A stretch of DNA of 64,000 nt from Catalinimonas alkaloidigena (GCF_029504655.1 NZ_JAQFIL010000001.1:6763001-6827000), one strand, 5' to 3'; positions 1-8,686 are shown, numbered from the stretch's first letter. The notes: generated by a model not told the origin, from the sequence alone. Numbers and translations: made by a program.

Positions 1-216
1 CTAATAGGTTTTTATCAGAATGCTTCTGACCTGGGTATCAGTAACGAGGATTTTTTCCGTGAAAAGTTTTTTGACTTACTGGCGGGCACCGAGAAGCTTA
101 GAGAACAACTTACTTCGGGAGTCACTGCGCAGGAAATCAGAAGAAGTTGGATAGATGACCTTAACCAATATAAAAGTATGCGTAAGAAATACCTGCTCTA
201 TGAAGACTTCGAATAA
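1..216 (+). CDS. C-terminal end of a DUF1343 / NamZ-type exo-beta-N-acetylmuramidase (partial)
   Basis: An open frame runs from the first base to a TAA at 214-216 and gives 71 residues; the start lies outside the window. The end resembles the C-terminus of DUF1343 proteins: an IRRSW element, then a spacer, then KKYLLYEDF. Members of this family include NamZ, which removes N-acetylmuramic acid from the non-reducing end of peptidoglycan fragments, usually as a secreted or lipoprotein enzyme in Bacteroidota. The catalytic part is not visible here, so the assignment rests only on the C-terminal signature. fmt follows 42 bases downstream on the same strand and may be co-transcribed. Confidence 0.6.
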   Translation, partial: LIGFYQNASDLGISNEDFFREKFFDLLAGTEKLREQLTSGVTAQEIRRSWIDDLNQYKSMRKKYLLYEDFE

Positions 217-258
217 TCCCTGTAAAACATTTAATACGAGATAAGCATTAGTTATTAT

Positions 259-1197
259 ATGAAGAAAGACCTCAGGATCATATTTATGGGAACTCCCGAG
301 TTTGCTGTTCCTTCACTACAAATTCTGGTTGAAAACCAGTTTCAGGTTGTAGCGGTAGTTACTGCAGCAGACAAACCCCGAGGACGAGGACAGAAAGTAA
401 TCCCTTCTCCAGTAAAAGCCTATGCGCTGGAACAGAATATTCCGGTGCTTCAGCCTACTAACCTTAAAAATCCTGAATTTCACAAAGAGTTGAAAAGCTA
501 CAATGCTAATTTACAGATAGTAGTTGCTTTCCGTATGTTGCCTGAAACAGTATGGAGCATGCCTGAAATAGGGACTTTTAATTTACATGCCTCTTATTTG
601 CCACAATATCGCGGGGCAGCGCCTATCAACTGGGCAATCATAAACGGGGAAACTGAAACGGGAGTTACTACTTTTATGCTCACGCATGAAATAGACACTG
701 GTAATATACTTTTTCAGGAAAAAGAACCTATACTTTCTGAGGATACTGCTGGCTCCTTATATGAAAGGCTTATGCAGAAGGGAAGTGGGCTAGTACTCAA
801 AACGGTAAAAGCAATCGCTAACAATAAGTATAAATTAGAACCACAAATAACGGAAGGCACTACACTTAAATCCGCCCCAAAAATACACCGAGAAACCTGT
901 AAGATTGACTGGAACCAACCTGCTGAGCAGATACGAAATTTTGTGCGGGGACTTTCACCCTACCCTGCTGCCTGGACCACCTTGGATACCCGAACCGGTG
1001 AAAAATTATGTAAAATCTACTCTATCACCAATACACAGGAGAAGAACCCGAACCTAGCTGCTGGACAATATATTACGGACAATAAAAATTTTATCCATAT
1101 ACAGACAAAAGACTACCTTTTATCTTTTAATGAACTTCAGATTGAAGGGAAAAAAAGAATGTCTGTTGAAGAGTTTCTAAGAGGTAATACTTTATGA
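259..1197 (+). CDS. fmt: methionyl-tRNA formyltransferase
   Basis: Formylates the amino group of methionyl initiator tRNA using 10-formyltetrahydrofolate, in the cytoplasm. The 312 residues match the usual family length. The N-terminal domain begins with FMGTPEFA (9-16). The catalytic triad is visible as Asn108, His110 in NLHASYLPQYRG, and Asp146 in HEIDTGNI. The C-terminal OB-like domain with the RGLSPYPAAW element follows. The stop overlaps the folA start by four bases (ATGA), so the two folate-linked genes are translationally coupled. This pairing makes sense because both depend on the tetrahydrofolate pool. Confidence 0.97.
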   Translation: MKKDLRIIFMGTPEFAVPSLQILVENQFQVVAVVTAADKPRGRGQKVIPSPVKAYALEQNIPVLQPTNLKNPEFHKELKSYNANLQIVVAFRMLPETVWSMPEIGTFNLHASYLPQYRGAAPINWAIINGETETGVTTFMLTHEIDTGNILFQEKEPILSEDTAGSLYERLMQKGSGLVLKTVKAIANNKYKLEPQITEGTTLKSAPKIHRETCKIDWNQPAEQIRNFVRGLSPYPAAWTTLDTRTGEKLCKIYSITNTQEKNPNLAAGQYITDNKNFIHIQTKDYLLSFNELQIEGKKRMSVEEFLRGNTL

Positions 1198-1685
1198 TCA
1201 AATCAATCATTGCTGCCAAATCCAACAATAATGTTATTGGTAAAGAAAACGATCTGGTATGGCATATGCCTGCTGACCTTAAATTTTTTAAAAATACTAC
1301 CAAAGGGCACTACGTAATCATGGGGAGAAAGACTTTTGAGTCTATGAATGGACCACTACCTAATCGCACCCATATTATTATTACCCGTAATCCTGATTAT
1401 CAGGTTGAAGGCTGTTTTGTAGTAGGTGATATTGAAAAGGCATTTCAGATCGCTCAGAAAAACCAACAAGATGAAGTTTTTATTTTGGGCGGTGCAGAAA
1501 TTTATCGTCAGACAATCGATAAAGCTGATAAAATGTATATCACCGAAATTAAATCCACCTTTGATGGTGATGCTTTTTTCCCGGAAATAAATACGAACAC
1601 TTGGAAAGAAAGCAAGCGCGAAGAGTATAAAGCTGATGAAAAGAATCCTTATCCCTACGCTTTTGTAGAATATTTAAAGAGATAA
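1194..1685 (+). CDS. folA: dihydrofolate reductase
   Basis: Reduces 7,8-dihydrofolate to tetrahydrofolate with NADPH. The 163-residue length is normal. Visible motifs are NVIGKENDLVWHMPADL, which carries the active-site acidic residue Asp28, the cofactor motif GRKTFES (44-50), and the glycine pair in GGAEIY (99-104). The ATG sits inside the stop region of fmt (four-base overlap), supporting this start and an operon with fmt. The gene ends two bases from the convergent small gene on the other strand, with no clear terminator between them. Confidence 0.97.
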   Translation: MIKSIIAAKSNNNVIGKENDLVWHMPADLKFFKNTTKGHYVIMGRKTFESMNGPLPNRTHIIITRNPDYQVEGCFVVGDIEKAFQIAQKNQQDEVFILGGAEIYRQTIDKADKMYITEIKSTFDGDAFFPEINTNTWKESKREEYKADEKNPYPYAFVEYLKR

Positions 1686-1686
1686 A

Positions 1687-1929
1687 TCAATACAGGGACT
1701 CTATAGCGTCAAAAAGCGAAGCTTCCATTTCCTCAAATCTGCTAAGCGCTTTTTCCATAAATTTTCCTTCAAGCATTTTTTTTATATCTTCATCACCTGT
1801 CACATCCATTTCAGAAACTTTAAAGGTTTGTTCAATCACTCCCCTTTCCAGTTTTATTAGATACTTATTATTCCATGCGAAGATTGTGATCTTACAGGCT
1901 TCATGGGGGATCTCTCCAACTACTCTCAT
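1687..1929 (-). CDS. conserved hypothetical protein, 80 aa
   Basis: A small cytoplasmic protein of 80 residues without signal peptide or membrane segment. It starts MRVVGEIPHEACKITIF and is acidic toward the C-terminus, with a predicted helix rich in Glu and Met (FMEKALSRFEEME). I recognise the type as a short conserved protein of Bacteroidota but know no function. It converges on folA with only one base between the stops. The 174 bases upstream separate it from the next plus-strand operon and would hold divergent promoters. Confidence 0.7.
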   Translation of the reverse strand: MRVVGEIPHEACKITIFAWNNKYLIKLERGVIEQTFKVSEMDVTGDEDIKKMLEGKFMEKALSRFEEMEASLFDAIESLY

Positions 1930-2103
1930 AGGTTAACTTTATTCTAAATCCGCTGTTTTATTACATTTTAATGTAGCATACTTTTCCTCAGCCCACAAAA
2001 TATTTTTTTGTCTTATTCACAGTATTTCTTGCTTAAGTATAATTTTGTTAAGCATTAATTTGTATTATTAATATATTTTGTATTATTTTTGAAATATATT
2101 TAC

Positions 2104-2517
2104 ATGCATATGAAATACTGTATATTTTTATTTTTATACATACTGATGTCTTCAAGCTATAGACTTTTTGCACAAGATATGCCTCTATTGGCTATTGCGG
2201 ATTCTGTAGTAACGGAGTACACACCTACAAGTATCAAGAAAAAGGAAGTAACCAAAGCCAAGGTTGAAGATTCGAGAACACTTCATTTTCAGCTTGATAC
2301 TGACAAAGAAGGTGCACCAAAAATATTGCTTCACCTGAGTGACTCCGTCCAACTTCTGACAATAAGTACTTACAATCTTATGGGAGAGTCAAAAGAGGCT
2401 GTCCGGGAGCATAAGTTGAATCCAGGTTTTTACGAGTTTACCTTACCTTTTGCGGAAAGTCTGAATTACTGGCAAGTAAGTATGGAAGGAAAAAAGGTAA
2501 TCAGTTTCATCAGATAA
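2104..2517 (+). CDS. small secreted protein with a C-terminal-sorting-domain-like tail
   Basis: First gene of the polysaccharide operon. The frame could open at a TTG at 2089, but ATG codons at 2104 and 2110 directly precede a good signal peptide (CIFLFLYILMSSSYRLFA, then QD), so 2104 is chosen; about 137 residues. After a short linker the last 70 residues read as a small beta-sandwich: STYNLMGESKE, then NPGFYEFTLP, then YWQVSMEGKKVISF. That pattern resembles type IX secretion C-terminal domains (IYDLLGR, GIYFYRL, KVVKK), although the match is loose. It lies 12 bases before the receiver gene. Its function is unknown; an exported accessory or secretion-signal-only protein is possible. Confidence 0.6.
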   Translation: MHMKYCIFLFLYILMSSSYRLFAQDMPLLAIADSVVTEYTPTSIKKKEVTKAKVEDSRTLHFQLDTDKEGAPKILLHLSDSVQLLTISTYNLMGESKEAVREHKLNPGFYEFTLPFAESLNYWQVSMEGKKVISFIR

Positions 2518-2529
2518 AGAATTAATACT

Positions 2530-2904
2530 ATGAAAATATTGATAGTTGATGACGATGATATCATGTTACAACTGGTGGCACATCAGTTAAGAAATCTGGG
2601 GCAATATGATGTTTTTACTGCGACTAACGGAAAAAAGGCTATCCAACTCGCAAAAAAACAACAGCCAGACATGATCATTACGGATTTATTGATGCCTGTA
2701 GCCTCAGGCACTGAATTGGTAGAATACATCAGAGAAACCCTTAAGCTCAATGCTTATATTATTGTGGTTTCCTCAATCGGCCTGGAGCATATCAGAAAAG
2801 AAGCATTAGAGATGGGAGCTAACCGATTTATGACTAAGCCTTTTGATCTCGGACAACTTATGGAATGTATTCAGGAGGTTAACACTATGACCCAGGCTTC
2901 ATGA
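2530..2904 (+). CDS. single-domain response regulator (CheY-like receiver)
   Basis: A stand-alone receiver domain of 124 residues. The acidic pocket is DDDD (7-10), the phosphoacceptor is Asp52 in MIITDLLMP, the switch Ser is 81 or 82 in IVVSSI, and the conserved Lys is Lys103 in MTKPFD. There is no output domain, so it must act by protein contact once phosphorylated. Its stop overlaps the start of the TPR/barrel gene by four bases, so it is coupled to the exopolysaccharide genes. It is a plausible partner for the HPt-like protein at the operon end. No histidine kinase is encoded in the window, so phosphorylation must come from elsewhere. Confidence 0.93.
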   Translation: MKILIVDDDDIMLQLVAHQLRNLGQYDVFTATNGKKAIQLAKKQQPDMIITDLLMPVASGTELVEYIRETLKLNAYIIVVSSIGLEHIRKEALEMGANRFMTKPFDLGQLMECIQEVNTMTQAS

Positions 2905-4121
2905 AAAGGTATTTTTGTACCATATTTATATTACACTTTACTTATCTAGCTTTTAGCCAGACTGATTCTCTTTATCATGCCGCAAAACAACATGCTTACA
3001 GTGTTAATTATGCACAGGCACAGCGTGATCTAAACTTCATTCTGCTTGAGCACCCTGAGCACTACGATGCCCTTTTTTTGCAGGCTATGGTAATGGCCTG
3101 GAGTGGTGAATTTATGCCTGCTTTGCGCCAGCTCAACTTTCTTATCAACCGGTTTCCTCCGACTGAGGAAGCATTGGAAGCAATTGCAAGAATTAATTAC
3201 TGGGCAGGAGAGCACGTAAAAGCTATCCTAAGTGCGGATAAAGGTCTTGCGCTTTATCCTGATAATGAAAACCTGATGTACATCCGTGCCCAGGCACTTA
3301 CCGCTCACCAGCAATATGATGAAGCCATCCACACTTTAGATACACTCCTCCAAGAAGACGATTCAACCAAGCTCCATAAGGAGGCAAACAGCTTGAAAGA
3401 AAAAGTAGAAGTACTAAGAAGAAAAAATGCAGTTGGAGTAGAATACAAACAGAGTCGCTTTAGTAATACTTTTACTCCCTGGCACCAGTTTACTACCTTT
3501 TATCAAAGAAAGCTGCCCCGTACTTTAATGATTGGCAGACTGAAATATGCTCAGATGTTTGATCAGCAGGGTGTTCAGGCAGAAGTTGACGCATACCCTC
3601 AAATTGATGCCAGTACGTACGCCTACGTAAACCTTGGCTTTTCAAATGCTACTTTTTTTCCTAAAATCAGATGGGGTGCTGAAATTTTCCGCCTCCTTCC
3701 TGATGCGTGGGAAGCTTCCGCTGGAGTGAGAGGATTGTACTTTCAAGATTTGCCCATTCATATCTATACTGCTCAACTAGGGCGCTACTTTCCTACTTAC
3801 TGGCTTTCTGTCAGAGCTTATATGTCTTCATTAGAAAGTACAACCCCTTTTACAGCATTACTTACCGCAAGAAGGTATCTCAAAAATGAAGACCATTATA
3901 CCACACTCTATTTGGGAAATGGAGCTACACCTCTAAAAATTAATAGTTTGACCGAGGTGCAGCGACTGAATGCTACATGGTTAGGCATAGATTATCAGCA
4001 TCCTCTGAAGAAAAGACTGTGGCTCATTCGTTCGTCCTTGGAGTTTCAGCAGGAAGATTACGCTGAGATCAGGCTCACAGACCGGCTTAGTTTTACGATT
4101 CACCTGAAAAGGAGGTTTTAG
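2901..4121 (+). CDS. TPR protein with C-terminal YaiO-like outer-membrane beta-barrel
   Basis: 406 residues with a signal peptide (residues 1-20, ending AFSQ). Residues 20 to about 175 are TPR repeats (AKQHAYSVNYAQAQRDL, then repeated A-L-Y-P patterns). From about 175 to the end, alternating aromatic strands end in an arginine and terminal Phe, as in outer-membrane barrels. The combination is that of YaiO-family proteins and resembles the architecture of polysaccharide exporters such as PgaA or BcsC. It probably passes the polymer made by the downstream glycosyltransferase through the outer membrane. It starts inside the receiver stop codon and ends one base before the HEAT gene. Confidence 0.8.
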   Translation: MKRYFCTIFILHFTYLAFSQTDSLYHAAKQHAYSVNYAQAQRDLNFILLEHPEHYDALFLQAMVMAWSGEFMPALRQLNFLINRFPPTEEALEAIARINYWAGEHVKAILSADKGLALYPDNENLMYIRAQALTAHQQYDEAIHTLDTLLQEDDSTKLHKEANSLKEKVEVLRRKNAVGVEYKQSRFSNTFTPWHQFTTFYQRKLPRTLMIGRLKYAQMFDQQGVQAEVDAYPQIDASTYAYVNLGFSNATFFPKIRWGAEIFRLLPDAWEASAGVRGLYFQDLPIHIYTAQLGRYFPTYWLSVRAYMSSLESTTPFTALLTARRYLKNEDHYTTLYLGNGATPLKINSLTEVQRLNATWLGIDYQHPLKKRLWLIRSSLEFQQEDYAEIRLTDRLSFTIHLKRRF

Positions 4122-4122
4122 T

Positions 4123-5238
4123 ATGAAAGTTATGCTGTTACATACCAACTCTGTTATAATCAATTGGTTCATTTTAAATAAGTACCCTACTGAGATTATT
4201 AACTTCATACAAATTGCCATACTACTCATTTCATTAAGTATCATGACTTTAATGATATTGTATTCTCGCCGCTGGTACTTGGTGGCAAGAGACAGAAGGC
4301 GCGCTACGTTAAAGTTTCGTTATCAATATTTTATCTATGATGCGCTGGTAGAAAGTAATAAAGAAGAAGTATTATCATCTACCACATTGATTATCAACAA
4401 GTTCCAAAAAAATGAATTAAAGAATAAAGAGCAGAAGCAATTGATGACAGACCTTCTTATAGAACTTAAAAAGAGCTTTAGCGGCAATGCTAAAAGGCAA
4501 TTTCAGCAGTTGTACGTTTGTTTAGGGTTACAACAGGAGTCTATTGCGAAGCTCAAAAGCAGACGTATTCTTCAAAAAATCAAGGGGGTACGTGAATTAT
4601 CAGAAATTGGATGTCATTGCCCTGAATTGGAAACGGCATTTGTGGATTGGCAGAATGCACCTCAAACCTTATTAGCCGACGAGGTGAAAATAGCCGCTAT
4701 CCGAATGAATTCACCACATATGCTTAGCTTTTTTTCTCAACAAAAGAGTCCAATCAGTGAGTGGTTGCAAATTCAGCTCCGATTTCAGTTGCAGACATTA
4801 CCTTCTGAGTCAATTCCCGGTTTTTCTCGCTGGCTAGGTGCAAATGAGCCATCGGCAATCGTTTTTCTACTGCAAATGATAACTTTATTCCAGCAAGAAG
4901 ATGCCCTTGAGTCGGTTCTACCCCTGTTATATCATACCGATGATGAAGTTAAAGCTGAGGCGATCAACACATTAGAAGCTTTGGATGCTAAGCAATACCT
5001 GAGCAACATCATCAATCTGCTAGACGCAAATGATGAGAACCTCAAAATCAAGGCTATTCATGCTATCGGCAAGCTTGGTCATATTTTTCACGCCAACTTA
5101 CTCCGCCCCCTTTTGCGTCAGGAATCTCCCGGACTTAAAGAAGCTGCTGAATTAGCAATAGCTGAAATTCTTGAGAGAACGCCCAAAAAATCTAAAGAAC
5201 CTTACAAACATATACCTCATAAAAGCGAGCACATATGA
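4123..5238 (+). CDS. membrane-anchored HEAT-repeat protein
   Basis: 371 residues. One transmembrane helix near residues 25-45 (IINFIQIAILLISLSIM) is followed by a basic stop-transfer stretch and a large cytoplasmic helical domain. The C-terminal third has HEAT-like repeats (DDEVKAEAINTLEAL, NLKIKAIHAIGKL, PGLKEAAELAI). HEAT scaffolds bind other proteins, so it may connect the receiver to the synthase. It has no catalytic motif. The start follows the barrel gene by one base and the stop overlaps the glycosyltransferase start (ATGA), so it is clearly part of the operon. Its function is inferred only from position. Confidence 0.75.
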   Translation: MKVMLLHTNSVIINWFILNKYPTEIINFIQIAILLISLSIMTLMILYSRRWYLVARDRRRATLKFRYQYFIYDALVESNKEEVLSSTTLIINKFQKNELKNKEQKQLMTDLLIELKKSFSGNAKRQFQQLYVCLGLQQESIAKLKSRRILQKIKGVRELSEIGCHCPELETAFVDWQNAPQTLLADEVKIAAIRMNSPHMLSFFSQQKSPISEWLQIQLRFQLQTLPSESIPGFSRWLGANEPSAIVFLLQMITLFQQEDALESVLPLLYHTDDEVKAEAINTLEALDAKQYLSNIINLLDANDENLKIKAIHAIGKLGHIFHANLLRPLLRQESPGLKEAAELAIAEILERTPKKSKEPYKHIPHKSEHI

Positions 5239-6686
5239 AAGAGCTGAGCATAAAAATCGCAGTATTTATTTCTGAGCATCTGATTTTTTTCTATGCTATT
5301 GCTATCTCGCTGGTAAACTTACTCTTAGCTATCGTCTCTATTAGAGAAACCAGAAAATATATCCGTAATAATCGGCATGTAGATGATCAGGCGGTTTTAT
5401 CCTCACCTTCAGCACCATCTATATCTCTGCTTGTCCCTATGTACAATGAAGAAAAAAGCATTATAGACAGTGTCAGGTCCTTGCTTTCTTTACAGTACAA
5501 TAACTATGATGTAATTGTCATCAATGATGGTAGCACCGATAATTCTTTGGGAAACCTGATCGACTATTTTCAGTTAATTCCTCTTGCCCAACAAACATCA
5601 GGTTTACTTCCTACCCGTAAAATCTTAGGCGTTTATAAGTCAAAAAACAGGGCTTTTGGAAAGCTTATTCTTATTGATAAGCTAAATGGAGGCAAGGCAG
5701 ATGCCCTAAATGCTGGTCTCAATATTTCAGAAAATAAGCTCGTGGCCACTATGGATGCTGACTCTATTATTGCTCCCGATGCACTATTGAAAATGGTGCG
5801 ACCCTTTCTTCGCAATAAGACAAGAGTGATTGCTACCGGTGCAATCGTAAGAGTAGCTAACTCATGCAAAGTAGAAGATGGTAGCCTGGTCAATGTACAG
5901 CTTCCCTCAAACTTGCTCGCTCGTTTTCAGACCCTGGAGTATCTCCGGATTTTCTTACTTAGTCGCATCGCATGGAGTAAGCTTAACGGCTTGCTTATCG
6001 TTTCAGGCGCATTTGGTTTGTTTGATAAACAAATTGCTATCAAGGCAGGGGGATATTCTATCAACACAGTAGGAGAAGATATGGAGTTGGTAGTACGTAT
6101 GCGACGCTACATGCATAAGCTAAAGCAAAAGTATAAAGTGTTTTATATTCCAGATCCGCTTTGCTGGACTGAAGCCCCTTCAGAAATACGTGTACTGGAG
6201 CGTCAAAGAAATCGCTGGGCTCGTGGAGCCGCTGAAACATTGTATCGTCACCGTCAAATATGTCTTAACCCTCGCTATGGTCTAATGGGCATGTTAAGTT
6301 ATCCTTATTGGTTTTTGTTTGAATACCTAGCCCCTTACATTGAAATCATTGGAGTTTTATATTTTATAGGGTTGCTGATCTGGGGAGCGGTTAACTGGAC
6401 TTATTTTTTTGCTTTACTTGGTCTTGTATATGCTTTCGCAGTATTTATTTCTGTTCTCGCTTTATTAGCAGAAGAGTTTTCATTTCACAAATATAGTAAA
6501 CGTTCAGATACGGCCAAGCTAGCCCTTACAGCGCTCCTAGAACCTATATTATATCATCCTATTGTCCTTTTTAGCGTACTTAAAGGCCATCTCGACCTTC
6601 TCTTTGGTAAGAAAAGCTGGGGGAATATGAAAAGAACAGGTTTCAAAAATGTTAGCTCCGAAAAACCACCACGCGTAACAGCTTAA
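5235..6686 (+). CDS. processive family-2 glycosyltransferase (polysaccharide synthase)
   Basis: Likely the polymerising enzyme of the operon. It has 483 residues, one N-terminal and about four C-terminal membrane helices, and a cytoplasmic GT2 domain. Visible motifs are SLLVPMYNEE (64-73), INDGSTDNS, GGKADALNAG, the DAD metal-binding motif (174-176), GED (280-282) for the catalytic base, and QRNRW (324-328), the QxxRW motif of processive synthases. The closest well-known types are PgaC/IcaA N-acetylglucosamine synthases and YaiP-like enzymes; the product cannot be decided from sequence. No deacetylase gene lies alongside. It overlaps the HEAT gene and is followed by the HPt-like gene after nine bases. 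Confidence 0.92.
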   Translation: MKELSIKIAVFISEHLIFFYAIAISLVNLLLAIVSIRETRKYIRNNRHVDDQAVLSSPSAPSISLLVPMYNEEKSIIDSVRSLLSLQYNNYDVIVINDGSTDNSLGNLIDYFQLIPLAQQTSGLLPTRKILGVYKSKNRAFGKLILIDKLNGGKADALNAGLNISENKLVATMDADSIIAPDALLKMVRPFLRNKTRVIATGAIVRVANSCKVEDGSLVNVQLPSNLLARFQTLEYLRIFLLSRIAWSKLNGLLIVSGAFGLFDKQIAIKAGGYSINTVGEDMELVVRMRRYMHKLKQKYKVFYIPDPLCWTEAPSEIRVLERQRNRWARGAAETLYRHRQICLNPRYGLMGMLSYPYWFLFEYLAPYIEIIGVLYFIGLLIWGAVNWTYFFALLGLVYAFAVFISVLALLAEEFSFHKYSKRSDTAKLALTALLEPILYHPIVLFSVLKGHLDLLFGKKSWGNMKRTGFKNVSSEKPPRVTA

Positions 6687-6695
6687 TCACTTTCT

Positions 6696-7058
6696 ATGAA
6701 AATCGATAATGCACTATATGACATAAGAGAGAAACTGCTGGAGTTATCCCATGGAGATTTTGTACAGGAAAAAAAACTAGCCGATCAGTACTTTAAGTCT
6801 TTCCAGGACCTGAAAGATATTTATGCGGTTAGTTTGATCAATCAGGATAGTAGGCTCCTTTCTTTTATCCATCAGAAATACAAACCTACTTTCAGAAAGC
6901 TCAATCTGACTGAGCTTTCGGACGAAATACAGTCTACTATCCATAAGATCAACAATTTGAATACAGATAGCGCTTTGGATGAATCTGCCACCAAAGTAAG
7001 AAGTTATTGTGAAACCCTTATTCGTCAACTTCAGCTACATTACTCCTGGCTCAATTGA
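6696..7058 (+). CDS. small all-helical HPt-like protein (phosphotransfer candidate)
   Basis: 120 residues, predicted four helices, no signal peptide. The segment IHQKYKPTFRKLNLTEL resembles the phosphotransfer helix of stand-alone Bacteroidota HPt domains (typically HKLKPTF-type). Aligned on KYKP, the usual phospho-His position falls on Gln60, with His59 immediately before it. It is therefore either an HPt protein with the histidine shifted by one residue or an inactive HPt-like adaptor. Its place as last gene of an operon containing a single-domain receiver favours a signalling role. A terminator hairpin follows at once. I cannot exclude an unrelated helical bundle. Confidence 0.55.
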   Translation: MKIDNALYDIREKLLELSHGDFVQEKKLADQYFKSFQDLKDIYAVSLINQDSRLLSFIHQKYKPTFRKLNLTELSDEIQSTIHKINNLNTDSALDESATKVRSYCETLIRQLQLHYSWLN

Positions 7059-7064
7059 AAAAAA

Positions 7065-7084
7065 ACCCTCCCTGGCGGAAGGGT
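7065..7084. terminator. hairpin between the polysaccharide operon and serS
   Basis: ACCCTCC pairs with GGAAGGGT (one bulge) around a five-base loop. It is preceded by an A-run and sits between two convergent transcription units, so it probably works for serS on the minus strand (U-run) and may also stop the plus-strand operon. Confidence 0.6.
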
Positions 7085-7108
7085 ATGATGAATACCTTTT
7101 CTCCGAAA

Positions 7109-8384
7109 TCAACTGATAAGCTCAAACCCTGTATAAGGCACCAAAATTTTCGGGATTTTAATTCCTTTTTCGGTTTGGTTATTTTCCAAAATTGCTGCTA
7201 CTATTCTTGGTAAAGCCAAAGCACTCCCATTAAGCGTATGCAGCAGCTGGGTCTGCTTATTACTGTCTTTAAAACGAAGCTTCAGGCGATTGGCCTGATA
7301 GGTTTCAAAATTGCTTACTGAACTTACTTCCAGCCATTTTTTCTGCGCTGCCGAATATACTTCCATATCATAAGTCTGAGCAGAAGTAAACCCGAGATCG
7401 CCAGCGCAAAGATTGAGCACCCGATAAGGTAGGTCTAACTTCTCTAACAAAGAACGAATATACAGGGCCATCTCTTCCAGAGCCTGGTACGAATCTTCCG
7501 GCCGGTGAATATGTACAATCTCTACCTTATCAAACTGGTGCAGGCGATTAAGTCCTCTTACATGCGCTCCCCAGGAACCAGCTTCTCTACGAAAGCATGG
7601 AGTAAACCCAACATGCTTGACAGGGAGGTCTTCTTCTTTCAGGATTACATCCCGATACAGGTTAGTGATAGGAACCTCAGCAGTAGGAATCAGATACAGT
7701 TTTTCATTTACCAACTGGTACATCTGCCCTTCCTTATCAGGTAGTTGTCCGGTTCCATATCCGGAGTCTTCATTGATTACTACAGGTGGCTGTATCTCCT
7801 GATAAGCAGCTTTTTCCGCTTCATCCAAAAAGAAATTAACCAAAGCACGCTGCAGCTTCGCTCCCTTGCCTTTGTATACCGGAAAACCTGCCCCGGTAAT
7901 TTTATTACCCAGCTCAAAATCAATAATATCATATTGCTCAATCAACTCCCAGTGAGGTTTTGCTGAACCTGCTAGCTCTGGCACTTCTCCCCATTGCTCT
8001 ATTAACCTCATTATCTTCTGCGGACCTGCCCTCAGGCACTTTATCGTTGGGTATATTGGGAAGATTATAAAGAAGCTGAGCCAACTCATCTTCATATTGT
8101 TTTAGCTGCTCTCCTAATGTTTTGCTGCGTTCTTTCAGCAAAGAAGTTTCTTGTTTGGCTGCTTCTGCTTCGTCCTTTTTCCCCTCTTTCATCAACTGAC
8201 CTATTTTTTTGGAAACTGTTTTGGAAGATGCAAGAATCTGATCTAGTTCTGTCTGTGTATTTCTGCGTTGCTGATCTTTTTCTACCACAGTCTTCACTGC
8301 CTCTTCAGCTTCCGGAAAATGTCTTTTCTGTAAGCCTTTTACTACTTTTTCCTGATTTTCTCTTAAAAAGGAGATTTGTAACAT
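7109..8384 (-). pseudogene. serS: seryl-tRNA synthetase, interrupted by a one-base frameshift
   Basis: Charges tRNA-Ser. The N-terminal coiled-coil arm (from 8384, MLQISFLRENQE) and the class II catalytic core (to 7109) are in different frames. The first frame reads VPEGRSAEDNEVNRA and then goes astray; the second gives WGEVPELAGSAKPHWEL and continues with KITGAGFPVYKG, the FRREAGSWG motif and the final motif 3 region. Dropping one base of the TT at 7994-7995 (AA on the coding strand) joins them into 424 residues, the normal length. Since serS is essential unless a second copy exists, a sequencing error is the simplest explanation; real recoding would be unusual here. The gene reads away from rho. 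Confidence 0.9.
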
Positions 8385-8686
8385 TTTGAAAAAATAATTT
8401 GTTAACGAAGTAAAATTTCTTTTATATATGTAATTGTGAACTCAAGTTGACATGCTTGTGTTGACTTCACAAAATTATCTTATTTTTCTTGACAATTAGC
8501 AGTAGGTAAAATATTATTGCATCATCAATTCGGACGAAAAGGTATCTTTACCCTCAGTCAGACACTTCACAACACTGCATTGTCCTTTTGAAAGCCTTTT
8601 ATTTATTTAAAAAATTCATTCCAAATTAAATTAAGCTAGACTTTTTCCTAGATGGATTTAATTTTTAGCACCACTTAATTTTTCCT
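8385..8686. other. divergent intergenic region between serS and rho
   Basis: A 302-base AT-rich region without a supported gene. On the minus strand a TAATTTTG element (plus coordinates 8470-8477) fits the Bacteroidetes -7 box for serS, but the upstream TTG is only 15 bases away. The last 70 bases form the rho leader and contain an imperfect inverted repeat. I see no riboswitch or RNA gene. Confidence 0.45.
8623..8664 (+). promoter_or_regulatory. imperfect hairpin in the rho leader
   Basis: AAATTAAAT (8623-8631) is exactly complementary to ATTTAATTT (8656-8664), with CTAG (8636-8639) and CTAG (8648-8651) able to pair inside. The repeat ends 22 bases before the rho ATG. Rho genes are often autoregulated in their leader, so a role in that is possible, but the stem is AT-rich and weak. 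Confidence 0.3.
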
